Source: Pelotalea chapellei (lineage in GTDB: Bacteria > Desulfobacterota > Desulfuromonadia > Geobacterales > Pseudopelobacteraceae). Taken from it: a stretch of DNA of 64,000 nucleotides. Positions 55,493-64,000 of this stretch are shown one piece after another. Positions within the stretch are counted from its first letter, which is position 1; every line of letters starts with the position of its first letter. The position numbers were made by a program, and so were the translations under genes. Under the pieces are notes generated by a model, which searched no databases, was not told where the DNA came from, and was given only the letters and a program-made list of their open reading frames with translations. Location of the stretch: NCBI RefSeq assembly GCF_018531195.1, contig NZ_JAHDYS010000005.1, forward strand, positions 62,001 through 126,000, read 5' to 3'.

Positions 55493-58432
55493 ATGCCCAT
55501 ATCCAGACGTACATTCATGTGGCTTACTGGAGGAAGCGGAGTTGCACTTGCGACCGACCCTTCCAGAAAACTGATCAACAAGCTGATTCCTCAGATAATT
55601 CCCCCTGAAAATATCAAACCTGGAGAATGGGTCTCCTTTGCTACCACCTGTCGGGAGTGTCCGGCCGGGTGCGGCGTGCATGTCAGGCATCGGGATGGAC
55701 GTGCGACCAAGGCAGAGGGCAATCCATTGCACCCTATCAATCGCGGCAGGTTATGCCCCCGGGGGCAATCGGCACTGCAGGGACTTTATGATCCGGACCG
55801 TCTGAAATCTGTAGTGCAGCGTACCAGGCAAGGGCGCGAAGCGCGGAGTTCCTGGACTGAAGCCCTGGAAGCTATCAGTAGCCGACTTAAAGCCGGGGAT
55901 CGGGCTATCATCCTTTCCAGCCTTCAGACCGGATCGTTGGCCGAGGTGATGAAACAGTTCACGGACAGGTTTGGTGCAGGTCGTCTGCTGATGTATGAAG
56001 CCTTCAACCATGAGCCTCTCAAGACTGCCAATGAAAAACTGTTCGGCCTGCCATTGATTCCTTCCTTTGACATCGGAACAAGTGAAATGGTTATCAGCTT
56101 TTGTGCAGATTTCCTCGAGACATGGATTTCTCCGGTATCTTTTGCTGCCCAGTTTGGCGACATGCACGCTTTTCATGGAAAGCGAGCTGGTTCCAAAGAA
56201 GTTCGTGCCCAGGATCTGAACAGGTTTGTCTATGTGGGGCCACGACTCTCAATGACAGCGGCTAATGCCGATGAATTCGTGCAGGTGCCGCCTGGTGCGG
56301 AGCGGTTGGTTGCATTGACCCTGGTGAAAATCATCGTGGAGAATGGGTGGGGGAGTAATGATCTTGCTTCATTCATGCCGGCAATCAACCGTTTTTTAAA
56401 GCAATGCGGACCAGTGCCCGGAATTTCTCCGAAAAGACTGATCAAACTGGCTGTGATGTTTACTGACGCACAGAGCAGTGTCGCCCTTGCAGGTCCCTTG
56501 GGAGCCAACAATCAAATTGCCATGGAAACAGCTGTTGCAGTTGGATTGCTAAACCATGCTGCCGGTCGAACCTCTCAAAATGTCGATTTTTCGCGGCCGC
56601 ATGCACTCTCTGCCACCGCACGGGAGGCTGAACTCCAGGGTGTGCTGGCAGGCATCGGACCCAGGGAAATAGTTTTTGTGCACGATACCAATCCTTTTTA
56701 CAGCAGGCCTGACATTGCGCCTTTTATCCGTAAGGCAGGTATGGTCGTTTCCATGGGCACTTTGATGGATGAAACCGCCAAAGCTTCGGATTGGGTGCTG
56801 CCTATGGATTTCCCTCTTGAAATGTGGGGTGATTATGAACCTGTCGCGGGTGTTAACGGGATCATGCAGCCTACAATGGGACGCCTGTACGATACCTGCT
56901 CTCCCGGTGATCTGTTTCTGGAACTGTCCCGCCGAACTGGACAACCTTTGTCCAGAACCGGCACGAGTCAGCCGCCACAGGATTTTCTCGCATGGATTAG
57001 GCAGCGCTGGGAAGTATTGCGCACCAAGACGGACCCAAATACACCGAGCGAAGAATTCTGGATGGATGTGCTCCGCAAAGGCGGGTTGTGGAAAGAGCGT
57101 GAAAAACCTCGTCCGGTTCAGTTGAAACAGTCGGAAATAGCTTTTACCCCCTTCCCGAGAGAGCAACAGCAGGCTACCGATGCGGCGGAGCTGTGGTTAT
57201 GGGCTTCGATCATGCTCTATGACGGACGACTGGCGAACCGGGGGTGGCTGCAGGAAGCACCTGACCCGATCACTTTTTACGTATGGGGGAACTGGATCGA
57301 TATTCATCCCGGCAAGGCTGCCGGGTTGGGACTGAAGGATGGTGATCTGGCTGAATTGACAACCTCTGCAGGTATGGTTCGTGCCCCGGTGAGAATCAGC
57401 AAAGAGGTTCACGAACAGACGGTTGCTCTGGCCTACGGTCAGGGGCATTCAGAGATGGGAAAGAATGCCAGGGGTGTTGGAACTAATGCTTTCATGCTTG
57501 GCAGGGAAACTGCCACCGGTATGTTTGGTACCTGCAGGATTCGCAGGGTGGAAAGAAGTGATGACTATGGTCCCCGGGCAACAGCACACAGCACCGAGCA
57601 ATTTGGACGGGAAATAGTGCAGTGGGCCCCGTTTTCCCAAGTCAGTACCATGGAACCAGGGGATGGTGAAAAGTTGATCATGCCGCTGCCGGAAGGCTAC
57701 CGCTCCGGCAAGGACATGTATCCCAAACGGGAATATCTGAAGCATCGCTGGGCAATGGTGATTGACCTGCAACGCTGTATCGGCTGCGGAGCCTGCTCTG
57801 TTGCCTGCTATGCCGAAAATAACATTCCGGTGATTGGAAAGGCAGGGGTGGGTGGGGGACGTGAAATGGCCTGGCTGCGGGTGCCTCCCTATCGAAAACC
57901 TGGCTCTATCATGCGATACGGTTGGCTGCCGATGCTATGCCAGCATTGCGATGCAGCCCCTTGCGAGCCGGTATGTCCCGTGTTTGCTGCAGTGCACAAT
58001 GAAGAGGGATTAAATGCCCAGGTCTATAATCGCTGCATCGGTACACGTTATTGTTCCAACAACTGTCCCTATAAGGTTCGCAGGTTCAACTGGGTCAACA
58101 TTGAGTGGAGAAAACCCCTTGATCTGCAGCTCAATCCAGAAGTGACGGTACGTTCTCGAGGGGTGATGGAAAAATGCACTTTCTGCATACAGCGCATTCG
58201 GGAGGTTGAATACCGGGCAGCACGTGAGAAGCGCCCTGTTCGTGATGGCGAAGTGCAGCCCGCCTGCGTGCAAACCTGCCCGACAAAAGTGTTTACCTTC
58301 GGCGACCTGCTGGACCCGAATTCCGAGGTTACGCGGCTGACCCGTAACGATCCGCGACGCTATCACGTACTGGAAGAGCTGAATACCAAACCGGCGATCG
58401 CATATCTAAAAAAGGTCGAGGTTGAGATTTAG
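55493..58432 (+). CDS. ActB-like TAT-exported molybdopterin-fold/ferredoxin fusion
   Basis: 979 residues. The twin-arginine signal SRRTFMWL begins at residue 4, so the protein is exported. An Fe-S site (C53, C56, C60, C88) precedes a molybdopterin-oxidoreductase-type body, and from about 745 a ferredoxin part has four 4Fe-4S cluster motifs, such as CIGCGACSVACY, CQHCDAAPCEPVCP and CIGTRYCSNNCPY. This matches ActB of alternative complex III, in which the molybdopterin fold holds no cofactor. I choose ATG 55493 (GAGG upstream) over earlier starts. Confidence 0.9.
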   Translation: MPISRRTFMWLTGGSGVALATDPSRKLINKLIPQIIPPENIKPGEWVSFATTCRECPAGCGVHVRHRDGRATKAEGNPLHPINRGRLCPRGQSALQGLYDPDRLKSVVQRTRQGREARSSWTEALEAISSRLKAGDRAIILSSLQTGSLAEVMKQFTDRFGAGRLLMYEAFNHEPLKTANEKLFGLPLIPSFDIGTSEMVISFCADFLETWISPVSFAAQFGDMHAFHGKRAGSKEVRAQDLNRFVYVGPRLSMTAANADEFVQVPPGAERLVALTLVKIIVENGWGSNDLASFMPAINRFLKQCGPVPGISPKRLIKLAVMFTDAQSSVALAGPLGANNQIAMETAVAVGLLNHAAGRTSQNVDFSRPHALSATAREAELQGVLAGIGPREIVFVHDTNPFYSRPDIAPFIRKAGMVVSMGTLMDETAKASDWVLPMDFPLEMWGDYEPVAGVNGIMQPTMGRLYDTCSPGDLFLELSRRTGQPLSRTGTSQPPQDFLAWIRQRWEVLRTKTDPNTPSEEFWMDVLRKGGLWKEREKPRPVQLKQSEIAFTPFPREQQQATDAAELWLWASIMLYDGRLANRGWLQEAPDPITFYVWGNWIDIHPGKAAGLGLKDGDLAELTTSAGMVRAPVRISKEVHEQTVALAYGQGHSEMGKNARGVGTNAFMLGRETATGMFGTCRIRRVERSDDYGPRATAHSTEQFGREIVQWAPFSQVSTMEPGDGEKLIMPLPEGYRSGKDMYPKREYLKHRWAMVIDLQRCIGCGACSVACYAENNIPVIGKAGVGGGREMAWLRVPPYRKPGSIMRYGWLPMLCQHCDAAPCEPVCPVFAAVHNEEGLNAQVYNRCIGTRYCSNNCPYKVRRFNWVNIEWRKPLDLQLNPEVTVRSRGVMEKCTFCIQRIREVEYRAAREKRPVRDGEVQPACVQTCPTKVFTFGDLLDPNSEVTRLTRNDPRRYHVLEELNTKPAIAYLKKVEVEI

Positions 58433-58474
58433 CAGACAGATTGAGTGTTGAGATTTAGGTTGAGCGAAAAACCT

Positions 58475-58504
58475 CAACCTTAACCTTAACCTCAACCTGA
58501 ACCT
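58475..58504 (+). repeat. Hexamer tandem repeat, five copies
   Basis: Five copies of NAACCT (CAACCT, TAACCT twice, CAACCT, GAACCT). It overlaps the 3' arm of a short hairpin AGGTTGAG/CTCAACCT just upstream. It lies between the ActB and ActC-D genes and looks like slippage-prone spacer. Confidence 0.65.
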
Positions 58505-58529
58505 TACTCTGCCGTAACTGGAGTGTGAT

Positions 58530-60407
58530 GTGAAGGAACTTGGCTACGGTGATATCAACGACGACGTGCTGAATGCGATGCGGCCCCCACGGCTTCCGTA
58601 TCTGATAGCCGTGGCTTGTCTTGCCGCAGTCGTAGGCTATGCTGCACTGGTTTTGTTGTACCAGATTCAGAATGGAATCGGCGTCACCGGACTTAACCGT
58701 CCGGTAGGATGGGCTACCTATATAACCAATTTCGTGTTCTGGGTCGGCATAGCCCATTCCGGAACCCTGATCTCAGCAATCCTCTATCTGTTGCGGGCAA
58801 ACTGGCGTGAACCGGTCTCGAGAGCTTCAGAGGCAATGACCATCTTTGCCGTTATGACTGCCGGACTTTTCCCGCTGATACATCTGGGGAGGCTGTGGGT
58901 CTTCTACTACATCATCCCTTACCCGTCCCAGCGTCAGCTCTGGCCGAACTTCCTCAGTCCTCTTGTCTGGGATGTATGCGCTGTCGGAACCTATTTTACC
59001 GTCAGCCTCATCTTCTGGTCAGTGGGAATGATTCCTGATCTGGCTGCTGCCCGTGACCGTTACGAGGAAGCGCTTGGTCCTGACCATATTCGCACCCGTA
59101 TTTTCCGAATACTCAGTCTGGGATGGACCGGGTCCGGGACTCAATGGCTGCATTATAATCGTTCCTATCTCTACTTCGCCGCTCTTGCAACACCACTGGT
59201 CATTTCAGTGCATTCCGTTGTTTCCTGGGATTTTGCGGTGAGTCTTCTACCCGGGTGGCACAGTACAATCTTCCCCCCGTATTTTGTAGCAGGTGCGATT
59301 CACTCAGGCTTAGCCATGGTCTTGACCCTGCTGATCCCCATGCGGAAACTGCTCCACCTTGAGCGCATCATAACCCTGCATCATTTCGAAATGATCGCCA
59401 AAACCATCGTACTGACAGCGTCCATTGTCGGTTATGCCTATGCAGCGGAAGCTTTCATTGCGTGGTATTCGGGCGACAGGTTCGAATGGCAGCTTTATCA
59501 CTGGCGCAGCACAGGCTCCCCAGCCTGGCTGTACTGGATGATCATTCCGCTTAATGTGCTGATTCCATGGATGTTTGTTTTTAAAAAAATACGTACCAGC
59601 TATGTCTGGCTCTTTTGCATCTCGTTGCTCATCAACGTGGGCATGTGGCTTGAGAGACTTTTCTTGATTTTCACCTCTCTGGCCCATGATTTCCTGCCCC
59701 ACAACTGGGGCAGCTATGCTCCTACCTGGGTGGAAGTCAGCATAACGATCGGATCGTTTTCATTCTTCTTTCTCTGGTTTTTCGGGTTCAGCAAATTTCT
59801 GCCGACAGTGCCGATTGCCGAGCTTAAGACAAAGATTTCCGAGATGCAGATGCGGTCAAGCGAAGAGTGCGCCATGCGAGTTTCTCCTGGAAAAAGTCAC
59901 CTGGCACATTCTTCTGTACTGGCGGTTTTTTCTCATGCCGGCGATATGTTGGAGGCCGTAAAGGCTGCATGCGGACATGGATTTACCATTATGGAAGTTT
60001 TTTCGCCAACAAAACTGGAAGAAGTGGAAAAAGTGATGGCCAGGCCGAAAAGTCCTGTCCGCTTCTGGACTCTTGCCGGTGCAATAGCAGGAATGGCCGG
60101 CGGTTTCTGGCTGGCCATCGGCACGGCTCTGGTCAACAGTCTGATTGTCGGAGGTAAACAGCCGGTTTCGCTGATTCCCTACTGTGTCATAGCTTTTGAA
60201 GGGACCGTGCTTCTTGGGAGTCTGGCGAATCTGTGCGGGCTTGTGCTACATGCCGGACTGTTCAAGTACAGGCTTCCTTCCTTTTATGATCGCCGCTTCA
60301 GCCGTGACAGGTTCGGTCTGCTGGTGAACTGTGACATTCACGATCAGGAACGGCTTCAGAAATTGCTTTCAACGACCCGGCCGGAGGAAATGCATGTCAG
60401 CCGCTGA
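58530..60407 (+). CDS. ActC-ActD fusion: NrfD-like membrane subunit with DUF3341
   Basis: 625 residues. The first 430 are the ActC/NrfD-like quinone-binding subunit, about ten helices, with the RPVGWATYITNFVFWVGIAHSG block. The rest is a separate domain (LAVFSHAGDMLEAVKAACGHGF, then two helices and SFYDRRFSRDRFGLLV) that matches ActD/DUF3341. In other bacteria these are two genes. The GTG start has GGAG upstream. It overlaps ActF by 14 bases. Confidence 0.9.
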   Translation: MKELGYGDINDDVLNAMRPPRLPYLIAVACLAAVVGYAALVLLYQIQNGIGVTGLNRPVGWATYITNFVFWVGIAHSGTLISAILYLLRANWREPVSRASEAMTIFAVMTAGLFPLIHLGRLWVFYYIIPYPSQRQLWPNFLSPLVWDVCAVGTYFTVSLIFWSVGMIPDLAAARDRYEEALGPDHIRTRIFRILSLGWTGSGTQWLHYNRSYLYFAALATPLVISVHSVVSWDFAVSLLPGWHSTIFPPYFVAGAIHSGLAMVLTLLIPMRKLLHLERIITLHHFEMIAKTIVLTASIVGYAYAAEAFIAWYSGDRFEWQLYHWRSTGSPAWLYWMIIPLNVLIPWMFVFKKIRTSYVWLFCISLLINVGMWLERLFLIFTSLAHDFLPHNWGSYAPTWVEVSITIGSFSFFFLWFFGFSKFLPTVPIAELKTKISEMQMRSSEECAMRVSPGKSHLAHSSVLAVFSHAGDMLEAVKAACGHGFTIMEVFSPTKLEEVEKVMARPKSPVRFWTLAGAIAGMAGGFWLAIGTALVNSLIVGGKQPVSLIPYCVIAFEGTVLLGSLANLCGLVLHAGLFKYRLPSFYDRRFSRDRFGLLVNCDIHDQERLQKLLSTTRPEEMHVSR

Positions 60408-61473
60408 CTCCACAACTCGCCGCGTGTCTGCTGCGACGTGGATATGGCTGGTGCTGGCCATTGCCGGCAGCGGTCTGTGGATCATGCTTGTGACCAGCGG
60501 CGAAGCGGACCGGGCCTGGAGAGCACTGCTGTCCAATTTCATCTTCTTCACATCTCTGGCAGGAGGACTTGTAGTCTGGCCGGCCGTAGCGCAGACCTGC
60601 AATGGCAGATGGCACTCAGGCGTGGAACACCTTGCTGCGTCAGGGATCTCATTCTCGCTCCCCTCGCTCCTGGTACTCGTGCTGCTCTGGTTTGGCAGCC
60701 CCTCCTGGTCTCCCTGGTATGGGATCGAACATCATCAGGGAATCTGGTTGAACAATTCATTCCTGTTTGCTCGTGACCTGGCTGCTCTTTTTTTGTTCTG
60801 GGCAGCCGCCTGGATTTTTATTATTAGACGGCGTACCGGGGAAGCCCGAATAACTGGGGGGATACTGATTGTCGTATATTGCCTGGTGTTTTCCCTGCTT
60901 GGTTTTGATCTTGTCATGGCGCTTGATCCACGTTGGTTCAGCACCCTGGCAGGAGGTTATTTCTTCATATCCGGCCTCTATATTGCCGCTGCCTGTTGGG
61001 CTTTTTTATGCTCGTGTGAGTCGGAAAGAAGTGCAACGGAACGTCACGATCTCGGGCGCCTCGTACTCTGTTTCAGCCTGATGACCGCTTACCTGATGTA
61101 TTCACACCTGCTCCCGATCTGGTACGAAAACCTGCCCCACGAAGTACGGTTTCCCATGAATCGAATAAAACCTCCTTCATGGAGAATTGTAAGTTTCATT
61201 TTGCTTGCCACAGTGTACCTGGGACCGCTTGTGATGCTTCTGACCGAGTGGGCGAAACGCAACAGGATAACGCTTGGAATGATTTCGCTGATCATCCTTG
61301 TTGGAATGTGGGGGGAGCGGTGGTGGTTGATAGCGCCGACATTCGAGAAGGCGTCCCGGCTGGGTATGGTTGAACTTTCGGCAGCAGCAGCCTTAAGCGG
61401 AATACTTGGTCTGGGTATCGGGTTGTATCGCAGGTTTGGGCCACACCTGATGCGATTCGGTAAGGAAGAGTGA
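60394..61473 (+). CDS. ActF-like membrane subunit
   Basis: 359 residues, about ten membrane helices, with no cofactor ligands obvious. The ATG follows GGAGGAA and lies inside the end of the fusion gene. Helical pattern and place match ActF of the alternative complex III, a paralog of ActC lacking the quinone-site residues. It includes ARDLAALFLFWAAAWIF and LVMYSHLLP-like blocks such as YLMYSHLLPIWYEN. Confidence 0.85.
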   Translation: MSAADSTTRRVSAATWIWLVLAIAGSGLWIMLVTSGEADRAWRALLSNFIFFTSLAGGLVVWPAVAQTCNGRWHSGVEHLAASGISFSLPSLLVLVLLWFGSPSWSPWYGIEHHQGIWLNNSFLFARDLAALFLFWAAAWIFIIRRRTGEARITGGILIVVYCLVFSLLGFDLVMALDPRWFSTLAGGYFFISGLYIAAACWAFLCSCESERSATERHDLGRLVLCFSLMTAYLMYSHLLPIWYENLPHEVRFPMNRIKPPSWRIVSFILLATVYLGPLVMLLTEWAKRNRITLGMISLIILVGMWGERWWLIAPTFEKASRLGMVELSAAAALSGILGLGIGLYRRFGPHLMRFGKEE

Positions 61474-61476
61474 CAC

Positions 61477-62016
61477 GTGGGCGATACCCGGCAGATAGAG
61501 AAAAAATTCATGTGGAAGCCTGCTGTGGTCAGCCTGCTGGTGCTGCTCTTGGGGTTTCTGGCCGCACTGGTGCTCTATGGCGTGGTCTATCCGACGTATC
61601 TGGGGGTTCGTCAGCCGATACCTTTCAGCCACCGGGTACATGTGTACACAAAGCATATCAGCTGCATGATGTGCCACTCCCAGGTGGCAACTTCCGCCAG
61701 GGCAGGCATTCCGCCGTTACAGACCTGTCTTTTGTGTCATGAGCGGATCATCAGGACCCATCCATATATCGTCAAACTCCGGGAACATTTTCAGCAGGGG
61801 AAACCGGTCATATGGGAGCGGGTAAACTGGGTGCCCGAGTTTGTTTATTTCAATCACTCAATGCATATCAATAAAGGTATTGACTGCGGCATATGCCACG
61901 GAGATGTCTCCATGATGGATCGGGTGGTGCCTAAACAGGAGTTTCAGATGGGATTTTGTATTGAGTGTCATCGCAGGAATAACGCGACACATGATTGTAT
62001 GGGATGCCATCGGTGA
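61477..62016 (+). CDS. Membrane-anchored pentaheme cytochrome c, ActA-like
   Basis: 179 residues: one N-terminal membrane helix (about 15-38), then five CxxCH heme sites at about 63, 84, 137, 161 and 174 (CMMCH, CLLCH, CGICH, CIECH, CMGCH). This is the count and layout of ActA, the cytochrome of the alternative complex III. Its normal place is first in the operon; here it is fourth. GTG start with GGAAGAG upstream; an ATG 33 bases later is possible. It should receive electrons from the Fe-S part and pass them to the oxidase. Confidence 0.88.
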   Translation: MGDTRQIEKKFMWKPAVVSLLVLLLGFLAALVLYGVVYPTYLGVRQPIPFSHRVHVYTKHISCMMCHSQVATSARAGIPPLQTCLLCHERIIRTHPYIVKLREHFQQGKPVIWERVNWVPEFVYFNHSMHINKGIDCGICHGDVSMMDRVVPKQEFQMGFCIECHRRNNATHDCMGCHR

Positions 62017-62030
62017 GGCGGGAAAGGCAA

Positions 62031-62133
62031 CCACCCCTCTCCCCGGCCCTCTCCTTTAGGCCCTATGGGTCCACTGAGGGGAGAGGGGGCGAAAGCTCCC
62101 TTCCCTTTATGGGAGGACCCAAAGGGTTGGAGG
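62031..62133. repeat. Intergenic G/C-run repeat, copy 2
   Basis: Contains CTCTCCTTTAGGCCCTATGG with the same core as copy 1 at 53321-53342, flanked by GGAGAGGG-type runs and a second palindrome (GGGAGGACCC). It fills most of the 153-base gap before ccoN. Confidence 0.6.
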
Positions 62134-62169
62134 AGGGTGCATTGCCGTCTGAGTAACAACGAGAACTCT

Positions 62170-63561
62170 ATGACACGTTATTTCAAAAAACCCAACAGCG
62201 CATCACTTGCCTTCATGGTCGCGGGAGCGGTCTGGTTCGTGGTAGGCGCGGTATATGGGATGTTTTCCGCCATTCACCTGGTGTCGCCGGAATTCCTTCC
62301 CGAAGTCGCCTGGCTGGTATTCGGGCGTGAGCGACCGGTCCATGTCAACACCATGTTGTATGGCTTTGTCGGAACCATGTTGATCGGCTGCGGGCTTTAC
62401 TGCGTTCCGATGCTGCTCAGAACCAGGCTCTGGTCTGAACCTCTGGCCTGGGGCGGATTCGTCCTCTGGAATCTTGTGATCCTAAGCGGGCCATTGGGCT
62501 TTGCCTTCGGGTACACCCAGGGGCGTGAGTACAGCGAATACACCTGGTCAGCCGATATGCTCCTGATGGTGGCGGTGACTCTGATTATCATAAACCTGAT
62601 CATGACCATCGTGCATCGCACTGAGCAGCAGTTATATGTCTCCATCTGGTATTTCGTGGCTGCATTTCTCTGGACCGCCGGAAACTATCCTATCGGAAAT
62701 GTCATGTGGCACCCGGCAACCGGAGCCATGCCCGGCTTGATCGATTCCATTTTCCTCTGGTTCTGGGGTCACAATCTTCCCGGACTGTTTATAACGCCGC
62801 TTGCTACTGGAGCCGCCTATTTCGTTATTCCAAGAGTTGCCCGTACGCCGCTTAATTCACACACCTTGTCGCTGCTCGGGTTCTGGCTGCTGGTGGCGCT
62901 TTATACCCACATCGGTGGACATCATGTGCTCCAATCACCGATCCCTAACTGGTTGAAGGCGGTCTCCATTGTCGACTCCGTTGCCATGGTGGTGCCGGTA
63001 ACGATCGTGGTGCTCAATCTGTGGCTGACAGCACGCCAACGCGGTGCAGTGGTGTGGGGGGACCCGGCGGCCCGGTTGGTAATGGCCGGAATCGTCTGGT
63101 ACCTGATCACCTGCATCCAGGGACCGGTCCAGTCACTTCCCTACCTGCAGCGGGTCACCCATTTCAATAACTGGACCGTCGGCCATGCCCATATAGCCAT
63201 GCTCGGTTTCGGCGGGTATATCGCCCTCGGGGCTATGTACCACATCCTGCCGATGGTTACAGGTCGCAGTGTCTATTCAGCCAGACTCATCAATCTCCAG
63301 TTCGGGCTGATCACCTTCGGCTTGACCGGTTTCTTTCTTGTTCTGACCGCTGCCGGACTTGTCCAGGGTACATCGTGGAATAACGGAGAAACAGTTTACC
63401 GCGTGCTCCCGCAACTGAGGCCGTTCATGGTCTCCAGGGCAGCACTGGGCATCTTCATACTGACTGCTTCCATTATAGGTCTGATCAACCTGATCATGAC
63501 GATTACCCATGGTCGCAAGCTTGCTCCTGAAGAGCTGGATCAAGCAGAGGAGGGTTTATGA
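62170..63561 (+). CDS. ccoN: cbb3-type cytochrome c oxidase subunit I
   Basis: 463 residues, about 12 helices. Low-spin heme ligand His58 is in RPVHVNTMLYGF; the binuclear centre histidines appear in WFWGHNLPGLF and THIGGHHVL, and the last pair in WTVGHAHIAMLGF. This matches CcoN (heme b3-CuB, reduces oxygen to water). The start ATG 62170 follows a weak site; the ORF continues upstream into the repeat without a family start. It overlaps ccoO by ATGA. Confidence 0.95.
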   Translation: MTRYFKKPNSASLAFMVAGAVWFVVGAVYGMFSAIHLVSPEFLPEVAWLVFGRERPVHVNTMLYGFVGTMLIGCGLYCVPMLLRTRLWSEPLAWGGFVLWNLVILSGPLGFAFGYTQGREYSEYTWSADMLLMVAVTLIIINLIMTIVHRTEQQLYVSIWYFVAAFLWTAGNYPIGNVMWHPATGAMPGLIDSIFLWFWGHNLPGLFITPLATGAAYFVIPRVARTPLNSHTLSLLGFWLLVALYTHIGGHHVLQSPIPNWLKAVSIVDSVAMVVPVTIVVLNLWLTARQRGAVVWGDPAARLVMAGIVWYLITCIQGPVQSLPYLQRVTHFNNWTVGHAHIAMLGFGGYIALGAMYHILPMVTGRSVYSARLINLQFGLITFGLTGFFLVLTAAGLVQGTSWNNGETVYRVLPQLRPFMVSRAALGIFILTASIIGLINLIMTITHGRKLAPEELDQAEEGL

Positions 63562-64000
63562 AGATGACCCCGGCTCTGCTTATCGTCGGTGCGCTGATGG
63601 TCTTCTGGGCTTCCAGTTTCATCATAGTTGGGCTTCCCTCTTTGACCATGAAGGATGAACCCTCCGACATCTGGCGTCAATTGACGCCTGACGAACAGGC
63701 GGGCCTGCGCCTGTATGTGCAGAACGGCTGCAGCTATTGCCATTCACGGTACATCAGGATCAACGACTGGGATATCGGTGCGGAACGCATCGCCCAGAGC
63801 GGCGACTACGTCGGTCAGGAACCGGCAATTCTCGGCACCGAAAGAACCGGTCCTGACCTTTCCCAGGAAGGAGGGGAGCATCCCGATGATTGGCACATAT
63901 CACATTTCAACAACCCACGCTTCACTAGCCCGATTTCACTGATGCCCTCCTGGAAGTTTCTGGGGGCCGAGAAAATACGGCAGCTGACCGCCTTTGTCCA
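63558..64000 (+). CDS. ccoO: cbb3-type oxidase monoheme subunit II, 3' end cut by the window
   Basis: Starts by ATGA overlap with ccoN and runs open past the window edge. The first helix (about 5-28) is followed by the heme site CSYCH (58-62) in GLRLYVQNGCSYCHSRYIR, which is typical of CcoO. It hands electrons to CcoN. Its missing part and any further subunits lie outside. The position right after an ActB-C-D-F-A set supports a combined complex-III-like/oxidase module. Confidence 0.93.
   Translation, partial: MKMTPALLIVGALMVFWASSFIIVGLPSLTMKDEPSDIWRQLTPDEQAGLRLYVQNGCSYCHSRYIRINDWDIGAERIAQSGDYVGQEPAILGTERTGPDLSQEGGEHPDDWHISHFNNPRFTSPISLMPSWKFLGAEKIRQLTAFV

Noticed and set aside
62065-62169. 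N-terminal extension of ccoN
   Set aside because: It translates the intergenic repeat and has no family likeness; ATG 62170 begins at the normal CcoN start.

Overview
The window looks like the chromosome of a Geobacter-type bacterium (Desulfuromonadota). This is inferred from gene content: a Wolinella/Geobacter-style succinate dehydrogenase/fumarate reductase with a single b558 subunit, a type IV pilus secretin and minor-pilin operon, an alternative-complex-III-like module joined to a cbb3 oxidase, and many radical SAM enzymes. No phage, insertion sequence, rRNA or CRISPR array is visible. One tRNA (Pro, TGG) is present.

Layout. 0-5 kb: a cut-off peptidase, a lipoprotein, tRNA-Pro with its terminator, a membrane diguanylate cyclase with a lipoprotein, and tgt on the other strand. 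5-8.6 kb: sdhCAB with a promoter and a terminator. 8.6-9.5 kb: a lone Cas6-like RAMP protein with no CRISPR system around it. 9.5-24.2 kb: the most interesting region, a tightly packed lipid/polyketide-like cluster. It encodes a polysaccharide deacetylase, a family 2 glycosyltransferase, a SPASM-type radical SAM protein, an LpxL-like acyltransferase, an acyl carrier protein, three B12-type radical SAM enzymes, a malonyltransferase-like protein, a hotdog thioesterase, a ketoreductase, a ketosynthase, a degenerate second ketosynthase, a hotdog dehydratase, a LolA-like carrier and a LolB-like lipoprotein. Its parts overlap those of aryl polyene clusters, but the ligase and MMPL exporter are missing and cobalamin-radical chemistry is added. 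I read it as a dedicated pathway that builds an unusual acyl chain on its own ACP and delivers it to the outer membrane.

24.3-33.2 kb: pilQ, pilV, pilW, pilX, an unknown small secreted protein, pilY1 and a FimT-like pseudopilin. 33-38 kb: a PagL-like lipid A deacylase, a thioredoxin-fold DUF255 protein, a fourth B12-type radical SAM protein and a DUF4410 protein. 38-45.7 kb: housekeeping and unknown genes (rmuC, murJ, ogt, mazG, a secreted beta-carbonic anhydrase, and others). 45.7-55.2 kb, all minus strand: a GH15 glycosidase with a sensory-rhodopsin-transducer-like protein, then a metabolic run of an SDR, a YdiJ-like FAD/Fe-S dehydrogenase, a mandelate-racemase-family enzyme and a thiamine-diphosphate enzyme. 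55.5-64 kb: a respiratory operon made of a TAT-exported molybdopterin-fold/ferredoxin subunit (ActB-like), an NrfD-like subunit fused to DUF3341 (ActC-ActD), ActF, a membrane-anchored pentaheme cytochrome (ActA-like), ccoN and the start of ccoO. This probably encodes a quinol:cytochrome c/oxygen electron route.

Start sites were re-chosen from ribosome binding sites, stop/start overlaps and protein family starts. All functional names rest on motif recognition by eye; no database search was run.
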